In this document: piece after piece, positions 13,601 through 23,840 of the stretch
Position numbering within the stretch: the stretch's first letter is position 1
Layout of the letters: the number at the start of each line of letters is the position of its first letter
NCBI RefSeq assembly: GCF_932526225.1
Contig: NC_064044.1
Coordinates: 15,937,453-15,997,452 of the forward strand
Source: Nematostella vectensis
Taxonomy: Eukaryota; Cnidaria; Anthozoa; Actiniaria; Edwardsiidae
Reading direction: 5' to 3'
Length of the DNA: 60,000 bases
Translations under genes and position numbers: made by a program
The notes under the pieces: model-generated
Databases searched by the model: none
Told to the model about the DNA's origin: nothing
What the model saw: only the letters and a program-made list of their open reading frames with translations

Positions 13601-16600
13601 ACATAAATATAAACATACCCAGAAGCTGTGAAAAACATAGCTCAGACACCAGTTTTGCGTGATGATTGTCAAATTTTCACAATTTGTTTTAGAGAACCAA
13701 GTTATAATCGTTTGGAATTGTGAGAGAATACAAATTGTGCGCGTTTATTATGGCTTGAAGCAAAACGCTGCTTTTTTTCTGTCTGATTTGTGTGTGTTCG
13801 CGAAACCTGGTAATTTGGATAATTTCTTTTACAATGATTCAATGAGTTCAACGTTCATCATAACAGCAAAACAACAAAACAAGTTATATATACTTTATTT
13901 AGACGATTCTTTTATGTTATCCGTTTGAATTTTCCACATCTCTCTCTAAGTCTCGATGCCGGTAGAAAATCCTTTTCAAATCTTCTACAAATAAATTTTC
14001 CTTGATTTTATTTACTCTGACCTATAATTGTCGTGTGTGATTATGAGGGCCATCCGGTGATGTCCAAATAGTTCCATTAGCGGTATTCCAGGGCTTATCG
14101 AAGAGGCCGCAATATTTTTTTCCCATCGGCTCATTCAAGCCAGTCCCCCAGACACTCTCAACTCAATATCATAAATTAAGTATCAGACATCGTGGATGGC
14201 TATTGCTATTGCGAATAGACCGTTGTATTTTCACTGTAAATCTAGATCTATTTTAAGGCTGGTTTCCATTTAATCGTACACGATCGCAGGGTGATTTTTT
14301 TTATATAATCGTAAACGATCGCAGGGAGAGTTACCATATAATCGTACACGATGGCAGGGTGATTTTTCATATAATTGTACACGATCGCCTGTGATCGAGT
14401 ACGATTATATGGAAACCTTTCCAAGGACTCGCTATTCCTGTCACGTGACGCTGTATAAACCAATACCGTCCCCCTTTTCTTACTCACGTGACAGGGCTAG
14501 TCAATGAGCTCTTTCGTGATTAACGTTGCCATTTGATTGGTTCAGGTTAACGGCAAAGACATGCGCAATGCGACGCACCAAGATGCCGTTGCGGCTCTCA
14601 TCGCTAACGTCTCGCTCATCAAGCTTCTCGTGCGACACGACCCGCCTCCGAAAGGACTAAATGTAAGTATCGACTGCTAACGAGTCAATATCGACTCAAA
14701 GTTAGAGTAAATGTCAAAATCGGTAAAGAACGATTTAAAATCGACTAGGTAGTCGATTTTCCGTGAGTTTTATTCTGAACAATAACAATTATAAATAATA
14801 TTTAAGTCACATGAAAACAATATTTCGTCCGTGCGCAAATTTAAAGACCCACGAAATATGGAAATTTTTTTATCGTGAAAAATGAACCCACAAAAATTTG
14901 TACAAACGATGTATTGCTAAGCTAGCCTAGCCCGGGGTCAGGGTCCTGCGGATAGGTAGCCTGGGAACCATTTCAGTACTGGCCAATGAAAACGAGAAGA
15001 TGATTTAGCTGGAAACGTCGGCAACAGTAAAAGCATTCTTCACTTATTATATACTGCATTTTTTGTAGGATGTGAATTTCCACAAGAGTCCAGGGGAGAA
15101 GTTGGGAATTAGTATAAGGGGCGGGGCCAAGGGTCACCCTGGCAACCCACTTGACAAGACGGACGAAGGAATTTTCATATCTAAGGTACGGTTTGGCCAA
15201 GATACCGGACACCGGTCAGTTTCTTGTTCAAATGACTTGCATTTATGAATTGATTGAGCTACAGAGTCTTCGTATCTGCATCTATCACCCATTTATCACC
15301 TAGCTTTACTCGTGAAGAGCTTGAAAAATCTCCATTGGGGAAGGAGGCCATGCAAAATATTAATATACACTTTCAAAGTAAATCTAAGCAGATAATGTAG
15401 AAATCGGGGTAAAAAAAAATCAAAATCCCAAATTTTCTTCTCGGGGGAAGTATTGGTTTATTGCATCCCCGAGTTCGACCCCAGGGCCCTTTGCTTCAAA
15501 CCTCAGCTCATTCATGACCAGTCCTAATGTGGGCATTTGACATATAGGTTAGCGAGGGAGCCGCTGCACACAAGGATGGAAGGCTCATGGTTGGACAGAG
15601 AATATTAGAGGTAAGGCCTATTAGGTGAAATGCACTAAGAAATCACGTGACATTTTTCCTCGTAGCCTGAAAATGCGACAGTAGACCGTGCAGAAGATAG
15701 TAAGATAGTTCTCTGCCTATATCGGTGTCGCACATTTGACAGAAGTTTTTGTAAACGCGTGATTTAATATTTGATATTATATAACCACGGGGCAAAATCT
15801 CCGTTGTTTTACACTTTATTTGGAACACTCCCACAGGGTGATGGTAATAGGGGACTTGGGCTAAGAGATCACGTTACCTTTTGGATGGCGAATTAAAAAA
15901 AATGTTTAATAGAAAATAAACCACTTCTGGAAAAAAAATTCTGGCCTTATTCGTAAGCGCTGAATAAGTTGCGTTTGTTGTTGCTATTTTGCCACCAAAA
16001 GCCTGAGCGCGCGAGTTTGCCACCCAAAAAGTCACGCAAAAGTCCCCTATTGCTTGGTATTTGGGCTCCAAGAAATTATTTGGAGCCACACAATATAATA
16101 ATCATTACATCTGTGGAGTTTTCGTAGCTGTTAGGCGAGCTGTAGACTTTCGGCCACGAAACAAAGCGCTTTGATAAACGAGCATGTTTCTGTTGTTGTT
16201 TTTCAGGTGAATGGTGTCAGTCTGCTCGGCGCTACTCACCTAGAGGCTGTACGCGCACTAAGATCCATGGGAGACCGCGTGACCTTATTAGTATGCGATG
16301 GGTACGATCCTAGCATCGTGCCCGAGGCCCACCCTGGAAACGTCCCTGTCATGTCCATCGGGTCAGGCCGATCGGTCAGCGAGGAGTCAATCGATAGAGA
16401 TCCGCCGGCCCACGAGCGAGCTCACGAAGATATTCGGAAGGAGATCCGGCGGCAGGTGAGTGAGAAGAAAGGTTACTGAGGGGAGGGGGGTGTCTATCTG
16501 CTGGTACTTAATATCTCAACAATGCTTTCTTTTTCTCTCTCGATGCTTTTCTCTCAAATCTTGGTCTCAGTCAACGGAAGAAGGGATATCAAATCTCCCC

Positions 16601-19600
16601 AACAACCTTTAAGAACAGGCTATACTATCCCTAGGGTGGGTGGTTGGGGGAACAATGGTACAGTTTTTTCATTAAGTAAAACACGCCCCCATCTCATCAG
16701 CACTTGCATGTGAATGTAATTCTTGTCATCTTTTACACTTACTTGAAGCTAGGTAACACTCCAATATACTGTTAGATTAGAATAAAATATCGCGCTGACT
16801 TTTTTTTACATTTTCTGCTATCATTTCAAAGTATCATTTGCTGTCATTTAAAATTATTTAATAAACGCAACAACTATGAAACATAATCACCCCATTTCAA
16901 CATTTCCGACCTCTTCCTCTATTTAGCTAAAACGGTTTTCATTGAGCCTCGACAATTTCAATAGGTTTAAACCTGACCGTAGATTTTCATCAGTTCGCTG
17001 TTATTACATCAGGCGTCTTCGTTATTCGAAGTTCAAGACTCATGTTACTTAGTGTGTCTTCCTACGAGCTCAAATTATGGTAAGAGCTAAATATAAATAC
17101 TACAAGCTTAGTGTGTAAACTGTTGGAGCTATGCCAATGCGAAAAACTTGACCTAGGGCATGCCATGGAATGAAGACATTCCTTCAAGAAATATTCGGTT
17201 GAGTGCTGTATAAATCTCGCTCGCTTTCGCCCGGATCTTGAGTCGTACGATTCTATACAGTTCAGACGTACTATTTCTTTTTTTATTCCTTTTTTTATTT
17301 AGAAGACTTTATCAAGGTGGTGGGTGTTAACAAATAAAGCTTTCTTTTTTTTTCAAATCCCGCAAATATTAAAAAGGACTTGTTTTTTATTGTGTACATT
17401 TGAAAGTATAACGTTTTATGTGCAGTAGAAATACAAAATAATCATGTACGAATGATCTGTTACTTTTTTTTTACAATATTAAACCGAAAATATCGGAGTC
17501 ATTTGCTTGATTTAGCCCATGAAAATGGATACTTAGTGTGTAGTTATTGTGTGACTAAGTGGATATGTGACTAAGTTATTGTGTGACTAAGTGAATGTGT
17601 GACTAAGTGGATGTGTGACTAAGTGGTTGTGTGACTTAGGCATTGCATGACTATGGTATTGAGTGGGAGTGTAAAATGGTGTGTCCATAACGTGACATAG
17701 ACAGCAGCAAACAGGCGACGTCACGCCCTGCGTGGGAGCATGACCACTCAGCGTGACACCGGTGTGCGTGACCGCCTGCTTTGAACCAGCAAGGGAGATG
17801 TGGGGAAAATCAACGCCCCTGCTCAATCTAGCAATTAGCGATTAAATATATACTTTTGTGTTGCCTTACAAATATAAGTGGTTTATCCCAGAGATCCCAA
17901 TTCTAGCTCGATTTCCCATTGCCAGATTTATACAATTATTTATAAAATCATTTTCCTTTTTCTAGTATCTAGGAGATGAAAAATAGTACATAGGATGTAG
18001 CAGAATCGTTGAGCTGATATATTAGTTTTATTGACAAGATAACTATGTCCAATTGATAAAGGTCCCTATTCTTAACTATTGGTCCATAACATTTCCTACC
18101 GGTCCAGCCGGGTCTGTTATTGTTGGTCATATTCACGAAACTCACGGACGTGTACATTTACGCGGTAATTGCGCGCAATTAAAAACAGTCCCTATTCTCA
18201 ACTATCGGTCCATAACTTTCCATACCGGTCCACCCGGATCCATTTTTGAGTGTTATATTCACGAATGTGTGCGCTGATGCGGTAGTTACGCAGTTTAGGG
18301 TGACGGGGTCAACACTCCGACTAGCTTCGCCCTCGTCTGCACCAAGCGTGACTTTTCTCTTTACAACACTGCAATAACTAGAGCGCTCGTGAGACCATGG
18401 GTGATATTGATAGCATCATGACTGTGTTGCGGCAGTGGTACCATGACATGAGAAAGGTACGGAATCAACAAACTTACCTTTGCTTCCCGGCTTTGTCTGA
18501 AATCCGCAACTAAGTCGATTTCCGTTTTCGTACACCGGACGGAATCACGCCATCAAGTTTGGCGCTAACTACTCGTGATTGTTAGTGCCAAGTCTGTTGC
18601 GAGTTCTTCTAGACGCTTAGCTTAGCCAGAGTCAGCAAGTTGTAGTTTAGTATTGGTTCCATGCGGGCATATTTTAGGAATTGTTGAATTGCGTCTGCCG
18701 GTTTGATTAATTCGTGGCTTGATTAACGTCCTTTTAGATATCTTTTTTGCTTGTTGTATATCGTATTCGTCAAGACTAGAGTATGTTTGCCATTATTATT
18801 CTGATATTGTGTCGACTAGAACGTCAATAAGAGTCACACCATTTCAATCTGAGTAAAGTTATAAACAAACTGATATCATAACCCCAAAATAAGTCAATTA
18901 CTTATAAATAAAAATGCAAAATAAAGCGTTCGAATTTGTGAAATTTGATTACCTAATAACTACATGATGAAAGGTGTTTTACCTCCCTTGCTGTTAGAAT
19001 AACTATCCTGTTGACTATGCAATTAATTCGAATATAGAAGTCGTTTAATTGAATTAACTAAACAAAAAAAGATAAATAGTTGCATATTTATCGTTCATTA
19101 AAGGAATACCAATCGATGTGTTTATTGGCGTCTCGCTAGGCAATGTTCGACTCTTTTGACCTCGTATTCAGAACATCAAGTATTATATTTGAAAAGTCAT
19201 TAAATATCTCATTGTGTCGTTCGTTGACAAGGAGAAAGTTGATAAGCGAGTAGCAGTATTACATACAAATAGCCCTAAAAGTAAACTGATATTCAACAAA
19301 TTATTTGAACCTTTCAGTGTGTTTTGAGACAAAAAAAATCATAATATAAGAACTACGGTTGTTTACCTCCCCTCTGGTTCCCCGAAGCATCCATCGTAAC
19401 CCTATCTGTTTTTTTTTTCGCCAAGCTGCAAAAATCTGCCCAAACGAGCCGCCCTGTTTTGCTGAATGCAGAAAAACGTCGTACGATATTCCATTAAAGT
19501 TCATTACTGTATGGATCTGGCTTCACCCATAAGCATCTTCAAGATCTCAACTGCAATTTGTCATTTGGTATTCTCCGTAGTTTCTATAGCGGTTTTTTGA

Positions 19601-22600
19601 TTCGGTCTATACAGGAAATTGAACTTAAAGGTTTTTTTTTTCTAACCTAAATCGAAAAAAGACGTTCGTTTATCTCTACACAAAGCTGAGCCGTGTATTT
19701 TTTTCATAGGAGGAAGAAGCCAGGAAAGAGGCTGAGAAATTCGAGCAAGAAGACCTCGAGAGAAAGGCAAGTATCCTGCGCCCCTTACGCATCTCCCATT
19801 TCCGCTTTGCCGAGACGTCACGTGCTCGAGGCGGATTGACCCTTCCCTACCCCCCGCAGTGAGAAAATGTACACATCACGAACACGTCTGATGTCAGATA
19901 TTTATAAGCACACGGTGGACCGATGAACGGTCAGAATAATTTTCGAGCGTTAGACATGGTTGTTCTTACTATGACGCCACCCTGTGTTGGCCAGATGTAC
20001 ACCGTGTGTCTTGTGGGAAGGAAATACAAGGAACTCAAGGCACCCCACGTATGTTATTCGCAGCATCCATCGGTCTAGCGATACTTCTTAACCTTAACCA
20101 AGCGTTTTGTTTACGACTCTGAAATCATTATTCCGAGTTTGACTTTTTAGCAACGCAAGACCCGAATCTGAATTCACTTTAGTATTTTGTGTGTTTTCCT
20201 TGCCTAAAACTAAACGAAGGTAAATCCAGTTTTGCTTTCGTTACCGACCTAATTGCTTTAAAGTCATTCCTATTTTCACCTTTGGGGTTCCCCTAAAAGC
20301 CATATTTTGACTTTTATGCGAGTTATTGAATCGATATACTCTGTAGATCATAGAATTGATAGTTATCTTTTTTCTTCCTTTTTCATATTTATGCTGTTTT
20401 TCTTCCCCTTGGCTGTCAAGTTCGATGATATATCTATTAATTGAATGGCCTTTTCATCTCTGAAGGGTCTTAGGAAGTCTTTAGCGCAAAGTTGTTGTTT
20501 TTCTCGACGTTTTATTTATTCTAGTTCGAGTAATACCTTAATCCTTTCATAGCTTTCCCAGATTCCAATGTTTACATTAGAAAATTTATTTTGAACTTTT
20601 GCTTTCTTTTAAGCTCGTTAATTCTTCCTATATATCTTCTTCCCAGAGATATTATCTCTTTATCGTTCAGTCATCAGGTTTTCAATTGCTTATACAAGGG
20701 GTGTTTTACTTTTTTGTTTTCTTGATGTTACGTTTACGTCCCGGACACTAATACGAGCTTGTTATTGTCAATAAATATATCTTGATCATGGTATTATCAA
20801 AATGGGCCTCAAACTAGACCTAAATTGGATTCCTTTTATCACTAAATATCATCTAATTTTAAGCTTTATTGTACTGACAAAGATGCAAACTTATTTTAAA
20901 AACAAAAACGCTAAAATATTAAGGTCACCTTAAACAATTTGTATCAAAATGATCAGTCGTATTCCCCTGTAAGATGATTCTTTTATTTATTTTTTAGAAG
21001 TTATTTATCCGTTGCATTGCATTGCATTTTTTCTTTATTGTTATTATGTTGTGCTTTATTGATGCACATTTTCAAAGATATCTGTCTGCAAGGCGTAGTT
21101 GTTGGCTTGTTTCTAAAAGATGCAAACTGTCGCTTTCCAAAGAATCCTCTAGACACGGACTTGCGAGCCGAATACAAATGTGTTTGCTCTTTGTCTTGTT
21201 TTCAACCATTTGCTGCTTGAACGAGTTTTTGAATTTCATGCTAATGTGAATCGTAATTCGTTACTACCAACTCAAAAATTTTGCGTTTGTTTTAAGTATT
21301 CCATCTTATATTTATTTACTTTTTTTCATGATTTTGCAAGTTTATTTTTGCGGTGTTTTACGTAATGGAATATTTTGCATTTTTGTCACTAGGCGCAAAG
21401 CAATCTGACATAGCATGCATAGCCTAACTTATTATACTGTGAACTATTTATACACTTAATAAAAGATGCCGTGCAAGCAAAACTTGCAAAGAAAACCTGG
21501 AAAACTTTTTGATCTGGAAATTCATGCATTTTGAACGAGTAAGTCGTATGCCCTACGCTGAGGATTAAAATGCTTTTATTAATCTTAGTTAGAGTGCTTG
21601 CACAAAAAGGCGTGAAACACTAAATAATATTTAGTAATATTTTGTAGGATTAAGTACTATTTAGTGAATTTTAAAATTAGTTGGAGCGTAAGGCGGTGTA
21701 GATTTCAAGCTCTCAGTGAACGAATGTATAATGAATTATTGAAATCTACACCGCCTTCACGCTTCAAAACTATTTTTATTAAATAGTACTAAATTCTACA
21801 AAATAGTACTAAATATTATTTAGTGTTTCACGCTTTTATTGCAAGCACTCTACCCCGCATAATTTTTAAGAGAAAATACCTTAAATGGGCCAGTCCTCGT
21901 AACCGAGTAGTTTTATAAACAATTCTAAGGAAACGAAATGGCTTCGTGATATGATATCTGGTCCCTGACTGTATATGATATATTGATTGAAAGGAATCGA
22001 AGCGTAATGCTGGTCTAATATTTCGTTCGTTGTTTATTTATTTTAGGAGGCTTTGAGGCTTCGACTCGAAGAAGCGAAACAACTCGAAGACGATACCACT
22101 CAGGTGAGTCGAGTTGTATGTCAGTTGTCATGGTTACCCTAAATACCTCGGACACTAACCAGTAATGTTGCCGTGGAGACACATGTGCAGACTATTGCGT
22201 AACGACATCACGTTGCAGCGGTTATCCGCTTGAGCGAGTCCTACACATTAATAACCACAAAACCTTAAGTTCTGAGAGTGTTTTTTTAAATAATTCTTTG
22301 TTACCTTAAGTAAAGTGTCAAGAAAAGGAGACGAATTTTTCCCTGTTTTATTTTTCCCGCTCCTCGTGCGTGCACGCCCTAGGGTCCCCTAGAACACCAA
22401 GAGCATGTTGTGTGCGAATTTTTCATCAAAAACCTATTAGACTACAAAATCCCCCCTTGGGGGAGGTGAAGGAGTGGTAAAATGCACACCCCGCGGATAT
22501 TTAATTTCTACCGATTTCAAAACCTTCCGGTATTTGGTTGAGTGGTGGCTAGCTTGCTTGGGGCCTGTATGGACCAGCACGCTGAGCTTTTTTCGCGTTT

Positions 22601-23840
22601 TCCTGCAGAAAGGAGAGATTCCGGAAATCTCGCAATGTAAACTGATCATGCTTGCAGCTGCTTGCTTTTTGTTGCAAAGGTGCTTTAGGAAACTAGAAAA
22701 ATTAGTCTGGAAAGTTTTCTCTTCGCAAGTTCTCAGTCTTAACAAGGAGGCCATAACTCTTTTGTTTGGAATGGCTGTGTTTACGTTAATTCCAAAATTC
22801 CTAGACTAAAACGCTTACTGCAGAGATGGAACAAAAACCAGGTCCCGGAACCACTGACAAATGCGTCATTTTCATAGGCCTGTCTTGTCAGAGCACGTGT
22901 TCGCTAATATTGAATCTGTTCCCTCGCTTGTGATTGGCTGTATTGTAAAAGCACGTGCTCGAATGCTTGTGATTGGCTGTCTTATCAAAGCCGTGCTCGC
23001 TCGTGTCGAGGCTCGCCCTTCCATACCAACACGTCAAACTAAGCCATTGCTTTGCGTTAAGCTAGTTGCACATATGGTCTCATTTTCATTTACCCACCAT
23101 GTCGCACTATCTACTCTTGCGGGTAATTATAACACAATTTTCTTATCATATTTGCAAAATTCAGTCGATCATGTTGTCACACCAGGACGATCCTAGTTTT
23201 TTTTTCTCTTTTAAACTGTGTTATCCTTGATAACTGTGTTATCCTTGAAAATAACTGGGTATTGAAATGGCGCACGAAACATCATTTTACTGTTTTTGTT
23301 TTGAGTGGTTTGGCGTTTTTTTAGATATGACGGTCGTCCAACCGGGATTTTTTTAAAGATCGTTGGTTATTTGGATCATTGTATTTTGTATTGGATATCT
23401 GTCGACTAACTGATTGATGTTGATGGTAATTGTATCTATTGTTTCAGAAGCCCGACCGGGGCACAACAAGCTCTCCCGACCAGCAGGCGCGGGATGGCTC
23501 ACAAGAAGCCGACTCGAGACCACAGCGACAGAAATCAGGCGACCAAACCGACTCTTCTAACAAACCCCAGCGGACACTGTCCGCTTCCGAAAAACGCGCT
23601 ATTGACGCGGAAAAGCGCGCACAGTGGCGACAACAGCGCATGCGCGAGTTAGAGGAGGACGCTCTCAAGGCACAAATCGTCATCGCTCAAGTCAAAGCAA
23701 TGTCCGCATCGTCGTTAGAGTCACTTCCGCTCGCATCGCCAGACGCCAACCGGAAGTCGCCGAGCTCGTCAGATAACGAGGCTCAACAGGACAGTGGACT
23801 CAGAAGAACGTCCAACGGTTCCACAAACAAATCCACGTGA
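1612..23840 (+). CDS. scrib: Scribble, C-terminal half (four PDZ domains), 5' partial
   Basis: Scaffold of the Scribble/Dlg/Lgl module, which sets basolateral identity at epithelial junctions; its PDZ domains bind C-termini of partners. Proposed exons: 1612-1697, 2266-2355, 2469-2549, 2995-3267, 4086-4178, 4328-4423, 4501-4581, 4774-4944, 5874-5945, 6427-6537, 10612-10671, 14546-14662, 15069-15185, 15548-15610, 16207-16455, 18382-18456, 19710-19766, 22047-22103, 23448-23840 (TGA). Together they give about 779 residues. Every internal junction is phase 0, so exons could be skipped without frameshift. PDZ1-4 match Scribble individually, including the long GGSDHASHPFG loop of PDZ3 and the RGGAKGHPGNP loop of PDZ4. 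LRR exons lie upstream. Doubtful points: the donor at 3267 is weak (gttggt; gtaaaa at 3193 is an in-frame alternative), the donor at 19766 is GC, and exon 18382-18456 is inferred from splice sites and phase only. The protein ends NKST, not a classical PDZ ligand. Confidence 0.93.
2111..2211. mobile_element. Short decayed MITE with pogo/Tigger-like ends
   Basis: The ends are imperfect inverted repeats: left CTGCGGGACCTCGATATAAC, right (reverse complement) CAGTGGAACCCCGATATAGC. This end type is typical of pogo/Tigger DNA transposons. No clear TA target duplication remains. It lies in a Scribble intron. Confidence 0.55.
2266..3090 (+). CDS. scrib: Scribble PDZ1 exons
   Basis: Three exons make PDZ1. 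The first carries the carboxylate-binding loop GLGINIAGG and the loop GKGSTPYKEND, the second starts GIFISRISENGPA and ends in VGDKILK, and the third starts VNGVDISNATHHQAVDVL and ends the fold at about LYVVREK. Splits fall just before GIFIS and just before VNG, the same positions as in PDZ2. The third exon continues into an acidic, proline-rich linker to 3267, where an unspliced read-through would stop at 3282. Confidence 0.92.
2550..2760. repeat. 21-bp dyad-containing minisatellite next to a PDZ1 donor
   Basis: About nine tandem copies of a 21-base unit with core TCACG-N5-CGTGA begin within a few bases of the splice donor at 2550. Each unit is self-complementary at its core. Because 21 is a multiple of 3, long open frames appear on both strands; they are not genes. 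Confidence 0.9.
3398..4028. repeat. 53-bp minisatellite in Scribble intron
   Basis: About twelve nearly identical 53-base units (core GGGTAGATCAATGCATCCGG) fill most of the intron between exons 2995-3267 and 4086-4178 and end about 60 bases before the acceptor. Only a few single-base variants are seen, so the array was recently homogenised. Confidence 0.95.
4328..4944 (+). CDS. scrib: Scribble PDZ2 exons
   Basis: Exons 4328-4423, 4501-4581 and 4774-4944 encode PDZ2: binding loop GLGFSIAGG, the GKGSTPYKDGD loop shared with PDZ1, then GIFISKIAKDGTAERDGRL and VGDKVLSINSRDMKNAKHDDAVNML. The near-identity of the PDZ1 and PDZ2 loops and the identical intron positions mark them as a duplicated pair. 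The short linker exon at 4086-4178 precedes it and contains VRFAPEPE. Confidence 0.92.
4645..4770. repeat. scrib: 79-bp local duplication at the PDZ2 third-exon acceptor
   Basis: The block starting ATTCTTTTACTTCCTGG and ending in TTCTTTTTGTG occurs at about 4646 and again at about 4725. The downstream copy runs into the functional acceptor tgcag at 4773. The upstream copy lacks that acceptor but retains an ACTCTCGCG remnant of the exon start. Confidence 0.8.
5372..5656. repeat. 33-bp minisatellite with AGCCCGGGCT palindromes
   Basis: About eight copies of a 33-base unit, each with CCCGGGCTGG followed by AAAACAATACAATCCGAG. More diverged CCCGGG-bearing copies extend upstream to about 5200. 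The unit is a multiple of three, which creates spurious open frames on both strands. It lies in the Scribble intron 4945-5873. Confidence 0.92.
6048..6132. repeat. Short 15-bp tandem repeat
   Basis: About six copies of a unit reading GGAATGGTCCGAGGG with A/G variants, in the Scribble intron 5946-6426. Confidence 0.85.
6329..6400 (+). pseudogene. scrib: Decayed duplicate of the PDZ3 first-exon start
   Basis: Immediately upstream of the PDZ3 exon lies a second copy of its acceptor region and first ~15 codons. The block AAGGGCAACAATCCGCT followed by GGCTTTAGTATCGT appears at 6363 and 6442. The upstream copy has lost about five bases where the ttctag acceptor should be and diverges after ATCGT. 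It reads as a dead partial exon produced by a local tandem duplication. Confidence 0.85.
6427..14662 (+). CDS. scrib: Scribble PDZ3 exons
   Basis: PDZ3 is spread over exons 6427-6537, 10612-10671 and 14546-14662, with introns of about 4.1 and 3.9 kb. The first exon has PLGFSIVGGSDHASHPFG and ends GIFISK. The second gives IVPTGVAATTNLKIGDRVLM. The third gives VNGKDMRNATHQDAVAAL and ends in HDPPPKGLN, which leads directly to PDZ4 as in other Scribbles. Introns fall after GIFISK rather than before it, the pattern shared with PDZ4. Confidence 0.92.
7098..7240. repeat. Two-copy direct repeat of about 75 bp
   Basis: The block containing CCTAGATCATTTTGCTCC and TTGTGTAGATTAAGAT occurs twice about 75 bases apart with minor changes. 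Confidence 0.8.
7437..7800. repeat. CAT/CAC trinucleotide-rich microsatellite
   Basis: About 360 bases of interspersed CAT and CAC triplets, giving poly-Met/Val frames on the minus strand that are not genes. Two similar arrays occur at 40812-41055 and 41626-42050. Confidence 0.95.
9880..10090. repeat. Three-copy 75-bp tandem repeat
   Basis: Three diverged copies contain CCTTGTGAAAACATG and AAAGATCCGTTCCCTTTGA, starting near 9890, 9965 and 10040. Confidence 0.85.
10370..10525. mobile_element. Small inverted-repeat (MITE-like) element
   Basis: Ends are imperfect inverted repeats: left GATTTTGTACCCTCGTACGA, right (reverse complement) GATTTTGTACGCTTGTATGA. The centre is GC-rich. It is about 150 bases long with no coding capacity. 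Confidence 0.6.
11575..11710. repeat. Approximately 25-bp tandem repeat
   Basis: About five diverged copies alternate CCCTGTCTTCCTGTG with TTTTCCGGT. Confidence 0.75.
12735..12850. repeat. Two-copy 58-bp duplication
   Basis: The block CCTTATCGCATCGTTAGACC followed by ATTCAGTGCATTAATGAC is present twice head to tail, about 58 bases apart, with almost no change. Confidence 0.85.
14262..14420. mobile_element. MITE-like foldback with internal ATCGTACACGATCG repeats
   Basis: Terminal inverted repeats of about 30 bases begin GGTTTCCAT(T/A)TAATCGTA on both ends. Inside, two or three extra copies of the TAATCGTACACGATCGCAGG motif lie in direct orientation. There is no ORF. Confidence 0.65.
15069..16455 (+). 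CDS. scrib: Scribble PDZ4 exons and linker
   Basis: Exons 15069-15185 (PGEKLGISIRGGAKGHPGNP, ending GIFISK), 15548-15610 (VSEGAAAHKDGRLMVGQRILE) and 16207-16455 (VNGVSLLGATHLEAVRAL through LLVCDGY) form PDZ4. The LGISIRGGAKGH motif is the clearest Scribble signature in the window. The last exon continues for about 48 residues into a Ser/His-rich linker ending in a charged segment, HEDIRKEIRRQ. Confidence 0.93.
17535..17645. repeat. GTGTGACTAAGTGGAT tandem repeat
   Basis: About six imperfect 16-base copies. Confidence 0.8.
18058..18290. repeat. Two-copy ~128-bp direct repeat
   Basis: Both copies contain GTCCCTATTCT, GGTCCATAAC, ACCGGTCCA-CCCGG and TATATTCACGAA-like segments in the same order. 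Confidence 0.8.
18382..23840 (+). CDS. scrib: Scribble C-terminal helical region and stop
   Basis: Exon 18382-18456 (inferred; acceptor aactag, donor gtacgg) encodes a Trp/Met-rich helix ending HDMRK. It joins in frame to EEEARKEAEKFEQ (19710-19766) and EALRLRLEEAKQLEDD (22047-22103), a charged helix resembling the region before the Scribble C-terminus. The terminal exon contains LSASEKRAIDAEKRAQWRQQ followed by MRELEEDALKAQIVIAQ, the conserved basic helix found near the end of metazoan Scribble. An additional in-frame 54-bp exon is possible at 19995-20048. Confidence 0.85.
19995..20048 (+). CDS. scrib: Possible optional in-frame exon of Scribble
   Basis: A 54-base open stretch is flanked by ccag and gtatgt and keeps phase 0 with its neighbours; it would encode an 18-residue insert starting MYTVCLVGRKYKE. 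Without it the neighbouring exons read as one continuous charged helix, so it is either an alternatively used cassette or chance. Confidence 0.25.
21592..21850. mobile_element. 259-bp foldback MITE with TA target duplication
   Basis: The element is essentially two ~115-base inverted arms, left starting GAGTGCTTGCACAAAAAG and right ending GCAAGCACTC, around a short loop. It is flanked by TA at 21590-21591 and 21851-21852. TA duplication and long terminal inversion fit a Tc1/mariner-type non-autonomous element. It lies in a Scribble intron. Confidence 0.85.
22104..23447. other. Last Scribble intron
   Basis: An open frame of 111 codons on the plus strand (22474-22809) and its antisense mirror have no recognisable family. 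GATTGGCTGT occurs twice near 22930 and 22970. I see no supported feature. Confidence 0.55.

Larger units (their letters stand above)
10672..14545. other. Second long intron inside PDZ3
   Basis: No exon is recognised. It contains a 25-bp CCTGT/TTTCCGGT tandem repeat (11575-11710), a two-copy 58-bp duplication (12735-12850) and a small foldback element (14262-14420). The open frames here have no family I recognise. Confidence 0.65.
16456..18381. other. Scribble intron with short tandem and direct repeats
   Basis: No coding exon is recognised. It contains a GTGTGACTAAGTGGAT-type repeat (17535-17645) and two copies of a ~128-bp block starting GTCCCTATTCT(T/C)AACTAT (18062 and about 18190). Confidence 0.65.
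18457..22046. other. Scribble introns, mostly AT-rich
   Basis: Apart from exon 19710-19766, the possible cassette at 19995-20048 and the foldback element at 21592-21850, nothing recognisable is present. Confidence 0.6.

Noticed and set aside
15460-15500. Possible tRNA or SINE B-box (GAGTTCGACCCC)
   Set aside because: No A-box or cloverleaf around it.
22437-22809. 111-codon plus-strand frame and 105-codon antisense frame
   Set aside because: Intronic, no recognisable family, no splice or start support; mutual shadows.
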